From: Penicillus capitatus
Lineage: Eukaryota; Chlorophyta
Direction of reading: 5' to 3'
Length of the DNA: 64,000 nt
NCBI GenBank assembly: GCA_965649825.1
Contig: OZ287698.1
Location: 1,240,001-1,304,000, forward strand
In this document: piece by piece, positions 56,490 through 64,000 of the stretch
Position numbering within the stretch: the first letter of the stretch is position 1
Layout of the letters: every line of letters begins with the position of its first letter
Notes under the pieces: model-generated
The model's input: only the letters and a program-made list of their open reading frames with translations
The model's database searches: none
Told to the model about the DNA's origin: nothing
Program-made: the position numbers and the translations under genes

Positions 56490-57308
56490 CATGTGAACTT
56501 GTCAAGAATTGTCCGTCGAGTACTTAACACTTAATAACGAAGTCGGCGTTCTTAGGTGCTATGTCACTGTATGCAGAGCCGACTAATAACGTGACCGCTA
56601 GTTGTAGCCATGCAACAATCATCTTAACCTTAATTGTTCAAAGTTTACAGCATGGCGTTAGGTTGTTATAGAGGGACGGTTAGTTCATCTAGCTTAATCA
56701 TAAACATTCAGGCTTACAGTCACTCTTCGCATTGCAAAAGGAGACCCGTCTTTCAATTGGAACGCATTTTTTCGCCAGAGTCTTTCGAGTCCAAGAAGTG
56801 AACATGTAATTAAGAATGGTACAAGGCAGTTGAAACAAGTCTATGACAGATACTCATACTATTGTGATGGAATTGAAGAAAGGAAAGAAGTAAAGTCACG
56901 TCAAGCTGCGAGCAAAGCGTCTCGTGACGTCAGCATGACGTGAGGCTTGCGTCATGCAGACTGGTAGATAGATTGGGGTTTTGTATCGAGCTTTACCTTT
57001 AAGAAACTTTACGACGTTTTGCGTGTCTCTTATCCGTGTCACTATATTCAGCAGAATAATTCCCTTGAAGACAAGTAGTAAGATGTGACTATGCCAAGCA
57101 AGTTGCTCTTTTACTATCTTTTTTATGCGGGGCTTGAGATTTTCCATGTGTCTATATATACCTCACACTTTTTACCTCGATCTATTCAGCTGCTCAAGCT
57201 CTAAAACGTTTATACTATGCTATCGACAAAAGAATGTCTCCTGTCGGCCCCGGGGTTGAAATGAAGTACGACGCGAAACCTTGGTTCGACAAAAGGAGTG
57301 TTTAGAAC
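56490..57308. other. intergenic region, AT-rich
   Basis: I see no gene. A short imperfect inverted repeat is present near 56,930-56,960 (GACGTCAGCATGACGT followed by CGTCATG). Confidence 0.35.
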
Positions 57309-57554
57309 ATGGAGGTGGTTGTGTCATTAAAAAATAGGCTCACTCACAATTCAGATAAAATGCCTTTATACTCAGAGGCTCGCACAGCATTCCAAGAAGA
57401 ACACCTGTTAAGCGGTCGGTCGGCACATGGACTTGATCATAACCCCAAGGAAGAAAGAGACCTGGACACATCAACAACAGGTCGAGGATTGGCCGTTAAA
57501 GATCTACACTTAGGAGACAAATGGCGTCAATTCGTTGACAGTAACGGACGCTAA
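57309..57554 (+). CDS. small hypothetical protein, 81 aa
   Basis: A complete ATG-to-TAA frame with hydrophilic sequence (SEARTAFQEEHLLSGRSAHG, then DLHLGDKWRQFVDSNGR). It has protein-like composition without a recognised family, hydrophobic segment or signal. It is isolated from other genes, so confidence is low. Confidence 0.3.
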   Translation: MEVVVSLKNRLTHNSDKMPLYSEARTAFQEEHLLSGRSAHGLDHNPKEERDLDTSTTGRGLAVKDLHLGDKWRQFVDSNGR

Positions 57555-58704
57555 GGAGAAAAAGGGAATCGTATTTCTGGATTTAAAGCTTAAAATAGAT
57601 CAGGAAGCAAAAGTGGTTTAAAAACCGAAGAGCAATGCGTCAATCATATTACATACAATACATAGAACATTGGAGCGAACACTCAAGAAGCGTTTTAGAG
57701 ATCTTAGAGCTCTAGTAAGTCAGAGTATGGAGTTATGCGACTACTAGTATGTCTGTTAAAAGAAAGGTTACGGAGCGAGATCTTAAAAAGAGACGAATTA
57801 CCGAATTTGCCAACCTTGAAACTAACTCTCTTCTTCGGCGTACACTATCCGATACCCGTTGACCACCGCCTGAACTGTTAAGACTGCAAGTACCAAATCA
57901 GAACTGCAAAACGATTTTTTCCACTCGGTCGAATAAAGCCGCAAGTTGGCGTTTTGGTCGTGGATAAGTTATTTCTGTTAAACATTATTTCCCCTCGACA
58001 AAACACTGGTTATATTCGCCTGATGATTTTGCTAACTCTTTATTGTGATATCGGCAATAGCGTTTACGATACCTCGTTCATCATTATCCTAGTCTTTACT
58101 CTCTTCAACGTTCGGTTATTACGCTTACACATGAGATTGTAACGACACAAAGAGTTAATTATACAACTATTGGTCGCTATCACCAGAGACTTGATGAATC
58201 CGAAAGGAAGCACTTAAATAAGCCAGACTCGCAAACTCGTCCAGTGGTGGGTGAATAAATTAGTAGCATTCTACAAGATTGTTGGCTTTTTCCATCCTCA
58301 GCACTTAGATGAGATATTCGGAAAGGGGAATTCTCCCCGCCGACGGCACGGAGGTACTCAAGTAGCACATGCGCGCATTCAGACATGTCGACTGCTCAGT
58401 AGCCTTTAAAGGTACAAAATGGCCGGTACTCGCGAACCGCAAGTGGTATAAAAGAACAAAGAGGAGTAGTTCAACGCAGCTTTGATTCTCGACAGAATTC
58501 GGCGCGTCATTTTGTTTTTGTTTTGCGACAAGCGTTCTTTATCGGTTGGTCTTTCGTATTGGCTTGAAATCCGAGCAGTTACAAGTAGCGCTAATGTCGG
58601 CATTCGAGAATTGCGGGTTAATGGCGCCTTGATTTCTCGATGTTATCTATTGTGCTTTTCACACCACGTCTCTGGGATTGCATGGACACTCAAAAAACCA
58701 ACTG
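57555..58704. other. intergenic region downstream of EngA
   Basis: No supported gene in 1.15 kb. A 62-codon hydrophobic frame at 57,954-58,142 (+) is probably spurious. The 3' UTR of EngA lies at the right edge. Confidence 0.4.
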
Positions 58705-60478
58705 TTATTTTAATGACCGTCCTGGTTTCCCCCTAAAAATCACTCGGATAGAGGTACCCTCCAACACCACATTCTCTCGCAGATGTTTCTCGATGTACTT
58801 CCGATACGTTTCACCAAACAACGTGGCATCGTTAACGAACAACACAAACGTTGGTGGCCGTGTTGCAACTTGACTGGCATAGTAAACACGTCCTTTCTTT
58901 CCAGTCTTGGACGCTGGAGGCGGGCGGAAATGGACAGCCTCTTCAATAATCATGCTGACAGTCGAAGTGCTAAGGCGCTGGGAGTGATGCTCATCGGCCG
59001 TAAGAATAGCTTTGGAAATGGCTTTCAAAGGGTGCTCGTCCTTGAGGGACGTCACCACGACACATGCCCAGTCATCTTGTCGCAATTGCTGTTTAACAAT
59101 AGCACAGACTGTCTGTTTGTTCCAGTCCTTTCGATTCAGCAAATCGAATTTGTTGGCTACGACCACCAACCCACATCCTTGTTGTCTTGCCATCTCGATG
59201 ATGTGCGAGTCCTGTATCCGAACACCTTCGTAGCAATCGATCATCAACACGGCGATGTTGCACTGCTCAAGTGCCTTGATCGAGCGATCAACCATCATAG
59301 GCTCCACCTAGGACGAAAAAATCGGCTGAATGGATCTCATACTATCAAAGGTTTCACGCACTTTTTCGGATGATCCATATACAGCTGTCCTTCTCCGGAT
59401 GCCGGCAGTGTCGATCAGTTTAATCTTCTCTCCAGAAAACAGCGTGGCTTGACAGTCAATAGCATCGCGTGTTGTTCCGGGGATTTTGCTGACGATTGCC
59501 CTTTCTTTGCCGACCAATGCATTTAGCAAACTGCTCTTGCCCGTGTTGGGGCGGCCGATGATGGCCACAGATGTGAGCTCCTCTTCCTCTTTTCTATGGT
59601 GCATTGGAGGCATCTTCTCGACCACTGCAAAGAAAACGTCACATCACATAACCCAAATTCGCCAATGCATTGCTTACAGATATCGAGGAGCTCTCCTGTT
59701 CCGAGACCCGTCACAGCAGAAACAGGAAACGGCTCCAATCCCAGCTCCCAAAACAAAGATGCATTGAAATCAGCTGTGCGAGCTTTCTCACACTTATTGA
59801 CTGCCAAAAGAATCTACCATCCAGAGCTCTTCTCGCACGCAGGGAAGATGTCAGTCTTACGGGTTTGTCGGAATGCTGTTTCCGAAGCCAATTCAGAATC
59901 TCTGTATCACCATCCATAGGTCCATCTTTGCCATCCACCACAAAGAGAACCAGGTCGCATTCGTCAACAGCTGCCGCCACTTGCTTCTCCACGCCAACGG
60001 GAATCTCTTGATCTGCCGGAATCTCCCGCTTCAATCCTTCCACTCCCATCACAACTTTGGTATCTGGCAATCCACCCGTATCCATCAACATGAACTCAGA
60101 TCGCCTCCAGAATGCCCGAACCGACAGCCGGTCTCGCGTGACGCCCGGTTTGTCATAGACAATCGCTTTGGAAGACTGGGTTAAACGATTGAGCAGAGCC
60201 GATTTTCCAACGTTCGGTCGACCAACGATCGCAATCCGCGGCAATTCGCCATCCTTTAGCCTCGAAAGATCCCACACTGGCACGCGTCGCTCTTCGACGT
60301 CCGATCTCGGTTTCCGCGGCGACTTATCTTCCTCGACCTCTAACAAATCTCCTCTCTTTTCTAAGGTCCGTGCGATATCCCTAGGATCCGCCGCGCGACA
60401 GAGATAGTGTCCTCGTTTTTTGTCGCATCGCCAGGAGACCTTCGGTGCAGCCACGATCCCAGTGAGCGTCCTTTTCAT
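58705..60478 (-). CDS. der: double-GTPase ribosome assembly factor EngA/Der, organellar
   Basis: It is a GTPase with two tandem G domains that matures the large ribosomal subunit of bacteria and organelles. The first G domain has [18 protein letters not shown] and later LMDTGG, with the guanine-specificity motif lost near an intron. The second has [45 protein letters not shown] and [17 protein letters not shown], followed by the KH-like C-terminal domain ([30 protein letters not shown]). The N-terminus from ATG 60,478 has about 75 extra residues before the first G domain, which may include a targeting peptide. Four exons are joined by short introns. It is divergent from the first saposin-like gene, about 80 bp away. 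Confidence 0.94.
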
Positions 60479-60558
60479 GTGGTCTTAATGATTTGCATCG
60501 TGCAGTTGCGTTGGACGCCATACGTTGTTGTTTGATCTCTTTTACGTTCAGCGTTTCC

Positions 60559-61492
60559 ATGGCTGTCCGAGGGTTTCAGTTTCTGCTTTTCGCAGCGCTT
60601 TGCGTCGTAAGCGCTCACGGACTCACCGGGATCACGCGTAAGAACACGCACGAACAATACGACGGCGAACGGTTTTGCCGTGACAGACGCCGTTCAGTGC
60701 TTAGTCTGCCGACGTTTGCTTACTCCAACAATCTCGACGGCTGCCGACGGCTTCGATGTCTTGCTTGATGGTGCTGTTGCTCAATACTACGTTCGGCGGA
60801 TCTGTACGAACGAACATACACGTGTCTAAGCTATGCCGCGTAGAGATGCATGGGTAGTTTGGGAGCCAAAGAAAAGAAATGCGCGTTTCGTTATCTGCAA
60901 ATAGGTAGGACGCCTTCGCTTTGCTCCTGGAATAATGTCTTGTCTGTACAGCGGATGCATCCGTTCAAGCTGCATCAATCTTAACCACAACCCATGAAGC
61001 ATTTTGCACCATTGCGTTGCAGTGTGGATTATGGGACTTGGATACCAGCTCAGCGGAGATGGAAGAGTTTTTGACATCCAATGACGAAGTTCGTGCCTGC
61101 AAAATATGCAAGGTCTGTACGGAACACGAAGAATCTTTTCATCTCACATAGTGTCGTGAAATGTGTCATGCTAGAAAGCCTTAGGTTTCGTCTTCGCGAC
61201 GATGACGATGGAAGTGATGGTGGAGCGCTGGGGAAACTTTGTCAATTTCCTCTGCACTCGGCAGCCCATTGCCCGACAACGTCAGTGCTTCACTATCGCC
61301 GAAGCTCACATACAAACGGTAAACGCGCTCAATGCGAGCTTGCATGATCTGAGATGGAATGTGTGTCCGTCGCAGTTGCGATCGACGACCCCTGCTCAGA
61401 GCTGCAAAAGGCTGGGACACTGCAAAGACAGTTTTGCCGAACAAGAGAATACAGCTGAAGCGGCTGTTGAGAACTCCATGGTGGTGACCTGA
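60559..61492 (+). CDS. secreted protein with two saposin-B-like domains (cluster member 1)
   Basis: From ATG 60,559 a signal peptide (FQFLLFAALCVVSAHG) is followed, after a 49-nt intron (60,638-60,686), by QCLVCRRLLTPTISTAADGF. The conserved cysteine pairs continue in YYVRRIC, KCAFRYLQIADA and AFCTIALQC. The second domain begins CKICKVC and closes with TPAQSCKRLGHC, the usual saposin end. Each domain thus has the six-Cys SapB pattern, forming a helical bundle that binds lipids. The intron joins near 61,120-61,190 are less certain. A minus-strand frame that looks like a mitochondrial protein (61,181-61,444) overlaps and is probably spurious. Confidence 0.7.
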
Positions 61493-61747
61493 AGAAGATG
61501 GTGGACTTAAATGTTAGGAGATGGTTGCCGTGGCGTGCATACAGTTTGCAAACTGTGTGTGTTTGTTTTTATTGTTGTTATTTCCTCGAATCAATTTGTC
61601 AAACAGTCAATGTTTCCTTTTAACCGAGATTGTCGATGAATGTAGTAATGCTTCCTGGTTTCGTTCAGATGGCAGTCTGACGCAATGTCTTACCTATCCT
61701 GCCTCTGACCCTCGGATGCGACGTTTTGTTGTTATTAAACAAGACAG

Positions 61748-62500
61748 ATGAAATCGTCGCCGCTTTTGACCGTTCTGTTTTTGAATCTGTTCTTCGCCGG
61801 CGTCTCTAATTCCTCCCGTCCATTGCGTAAGAACAGAGCAAAACGGAACCAGTAAAGGGATACGTGTTAGGCAGGACGCAATGCTTGACGTGCCTTGCCA
61901 TCGCCCAACAAGCCTTCGCCATCGACATCACAATTGCCGGCACAAGCAGCCTCAAAGCCGAAATTCTAGAGAGGGTGGGCCATAAGGATGTCCGTTTCCT
62001 CAAAACGTATGTCTGAACAATAGTTCTGTCCGAGTCTTCCGCTGAAATCGGTGCAAGACGCTTGCTATCGAATTCGAAGCGCATTAAGTAAAACACAAGT
62101 GCCATCTTCTTCTCAGAATGTACGTTGGTAGTTGATCTGTCGAGGCATGCTCACTTTGTCACTGTCTTCAATTTTTGCGAAGTGGTCCTGCGATGTGAGT
62201 ACAGAGAGCTTGTCGTGAGCAAACACCCGACGTCTGTTCGGAGCAGCACCTGTACACAGTGCAAGGTGTGATCGATTCCGTACCTTCTTGCGACTCATCA
62301 AAAGACCTCAGGAAATTGCGAGGGTCTACATCCGCGCGATCATCGACAACATGCGCAAAAAAGAACAGTCCGAGGCACTAGTGGACGATTCGGATACCGT
62401 TGCTTTGGATAGATCGATTCTGGATAGGCTCGAAGCAATGGAGAAATCACTTGCTCCACAATGGTGTCGAGATCAAGGTTTTTGTCCACGAGCGTCGTAG
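61748..62500 (+). CDS. secreted protein with two saposin-B-like domains (cluster member 2)
   Basis: It starts at ATG 61,748 with a signal peptide (LLTVLFLNLFFAGVSNSS). Short introns of 44-51 nt join QCLTCLAIAQQAFAIDITIA, FCPSLPLKSVQDACYRIRSA and HFVTVFNFCEVVLRCEYREL as domain 1. Domain 2 is TCTQCKEIARVYIRAIIDNM and LEAMEKSLAPQWCRDQGFC. The cysteine spacing matches its neighbours, and the first intron sits at the same place, after the signal peptide. The protein is about 190-200 residues with no membrane segment after the signal, so it should be secreted or lumenal. Confidence 0.75.
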
Positions 62501-62753
62501 ATGCACGGACCATGCCTTGAAGCCAAATCCGGGGTGAAACAGAAGTTGTGTGGCTCTCAATGAATTCCTTGGACCAAAAGGGGAACCTCTTCTCAATTGT
62601 TCAAACTTGTTCAATCGATGATGGTTCGGTGGGATCCGTTATCGGACGATGCGACGATGCGACCCGTCACGTCATGCAAAACCCGCGGTGCACACGATTC
62701 GCCGTTTTTTCTGACTCTTCTTCCGTTTGCAAAAGTCAACTTCTCTTTGCAAA

Positions 62754-63591
62754 ATGTCTCTTCTCCGTTTCGCGACATTTCTTTGCCTTCTTACCGTCGT
62801 TTTTGCGGAAACAAAAACGAATGCTTCACTGAGTGCGGCGCGACATTTGTAGACTCTTTGTAAGAAAGTTGTCTGTTCACAGAGGAGAAGGTTTGTGGAG
62901 GATGCAAGAGCGCCGAAGATGTCATGGCTGACGTGGTCACCATGGCCGTGCAGAGAAGCTCAAAGAGCTTTTCTTGGATGAAGAAAGTAAGATCTCCTCG
63001 ATGTTCGCGATTTTCACAATCCGCTGCCAGAGATGTGAGTCGTTCTCCGAAGACTTCAAGAAACCGTGTGCCGACTTTGTCTTTCAATGGAGTAAGAAAA
63101 AACGGATTCGAGTCTCGGGTCATAGAAATCCGTTTCCTGCTTGCAGAAGAGAGATACGACGCCAGCAGTAAGCAAGTGGCGGAAGCGGCCCCCTGCGAAA
63201 CGATTCTGCAATGCAAACCGGAGATGTCGTACGAAAACTATCTCGTCGACAACGCCAATTTCTGCGAGCCGTGCAAAGTAGAATGACAGTCTCTGTCATT
63301 TCCCTCTCACGTGTCTGTCCTCAGCAATTGGTTACGGCGTTGTATTCCAAATTGAGCATCGAGACATTGGTCGGAGAAGGCAAAGACGTCATGATTGAAA
63401 TCTGTGCCATGCTGCAAATCAGCTCAGCAGACTGCCAGAAAGCTGTCGATGAAGCTGTCGAACGCGTGCGTTCACTCTCTCTATCACATGTTCACTTTTG
63501 ACTCCCTCTTTATGTCCAGTTGGAAGTTCCGACGCCCGAAGAGGCATGCCAACTTGCAGGAGTGTGTCCAGCATGGGCAGTTGCAACATAG
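62754..63591 (+). CDS. secreted protein with two saposin-B-like domains (cluster member 3)
   Basis: It starts at ATG 62,754 with a signal peptide (LLRFATFLCLLTVVFAET). Domain 1 is KVCGGCKSAEDVMADVVTMA, KRCESFSEDFKKPCADFVFQ and APCETILQC. Domain 2 is NFCEPCKQLVTALYSKLSIE, EICAMLQISSADCQKAVDEA and PTPEEACQLAGVC. Both have six cysteines in SapB order. Five introns of 44-61 nt are placed from the conserved pattern. It ends with TAG at 63,589-63,591. It is 254 bp after the preceding paralogue, on the same strand. Confidence 0.83.
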
Positions 63592-63714
63592 ACTCATATG
63601 GAATTGAACGTGGGGAGATCGACCAACTCAACCTGGGCAAACATTACCAACATCCTTTCCTAACATAAAAATCACATTGATGCCGACATACCTCTATTTT
63701 CTCGACAACTAGGG

Positions 63715-64000
63715 TCTGTATCTGTTGTTCCCACCGTCTGTACGGATTTAAAGAGCGTACATGGCGTGTTTGCAGAAATGCGAACTCGGTACGGTTCCCT
63801 CGCGCCAGTAGATGTGCCAGATGCGTATGGTCCTTTCGCGATGAAGGGGCTACCCGCCTTCCGATGTGATCTTTCCGATCGCATCCGCACTGCCTTGTTG
63901 ACGGGAAAGAGACATTTCTCAGAATTCGTTATCTCTTGCGTTCGGTGCCAGCGCGTATGGATCTTTCGTCAGCGACGACCAATGGCGCCGAGACGCGCAT
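63715..64000 (+). CDS. partial ORF at window end
   Basis: From about 63,715 one + strand frame stays open to the window edge: VVPTVCTDLKSVHGVFAEMR, YGSLAPVDVPDAYGPFAMKG, then CDLSDRIRTALLTGKRHFSE. It is preceded by CTCGACAACTAG, which could be an intron acceptor. It looks protein-like, but the gene's start and end are not in view and the family is not recognised. Confidence 0.4.

Noticed and set aside
61181-61444. Minus-strand 87-codon ATG frame looking like a small mitochondrial protein
   Set aside because: It lies opposite exons of the first saposin-like gene, whose plus-strand frame carries conserved cysteines and the TPAQSCKRLGHC ending. The coding signal is better explained by the plus strand.
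1-64000. CRISPR arrays, bacterial operons, or insertion sequences
   Set aside because: The window is eukaryotic nuclear DNA. No regularly spaced direct repeats, no transposase-like frames and no terminal inverted repeats were seen.

Overview
The window is nuclear DNA of a eukaryote with a compact, intron-rich genome. Almost every gene is cut by very short GT-AG introns. About sixty of them were placed here by joining conserved protein blocks; they run from roughly 29 to 75 nt and most are 43-60 nt. Several genes point to a photosynthetic, flagellated protist (an alga): a cyclophilin whose N-terminus carries a twin-arginine thylakoid-lumen signal, a plant-type MTA/SAH nucleosidase, a TML-like (TPLATE/TSET) adaptor subunit, a bacterial-type leucyl-tRNA synthetase, TilS and EngA/Der (organelle translation and ribosome assembly), together with the cilium and basal-body proteins IFT122, CCDC113/CFAP263-like and SSNA1, and GCP4. 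The exact lineage (green, glaucophyte, or an alga with a secondary plastid) cannot be fixed from this window. The standard genetic code fits every gene.

Layout. 1-10 kb: a small unknown ORF, CCDC113-like (+), organellar LeuRS (-), IFT122 (-). 10-17 kb: weakly supported hypothetical exons, an R2R3-type MYB (-), an unknown gene (-), and the TML-like adaptor (-), whose start lies about 16 bp from that of the thylakoid-lumen cyclophilin (+). 17-23 kb: cyclophilin, IST1 (ESCRT), TBP and an ammonium transporter. 23-33 kb: an unknown gene, a cysteine-rich EGF-like type I membrane protein, TilS, SSNA1, RBX1, an ELM1/DUF1022 protein, a coiled-coil protein and ALG14. 33-44 kb: a glucan phosphorylase with an N-terminal ACT domain, GCP4, an intron-bearing gene related to bacterial plasmid/phage-type proteins, a coiled-coil protein, the MTA/SAH nucleosidase and a CCCH zinc-finger protein. 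46-54 kb: a chalcone-isomerase-like protein, an F-box/LRR-like protein, an MTHFSD-like protein, a Patched/SSD membrane protein and tRNA-Ser(AGA). 53.9-58.7 kb is gene-poor with only small hypothetical ORFs. 58.7-64 kb: EngA/Der (-) and a head-to-tail cluster of three secreted proteins, each with two saposin-B-like domains (+), then a partial ORF running off the end.

The genes are mostly unrelated housekeeping functions packed closely: start codons 16 bp apart, tail-to-tail CDS overlap of 14 bp, and 29 bp between RBX1 and the next gene. The points most worth following are the ACT-phosphorylase fusion, the eukaryotic version of a prokaryotic plasmid/phage-type family, the saposin-like triplet, and the unusual intron 3' ends in which a TGTGAC branch-point-like motif abuts the terminal AG. 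Gene models were joined by eye, so exon edges are predictions except where a conserved family fixes them.
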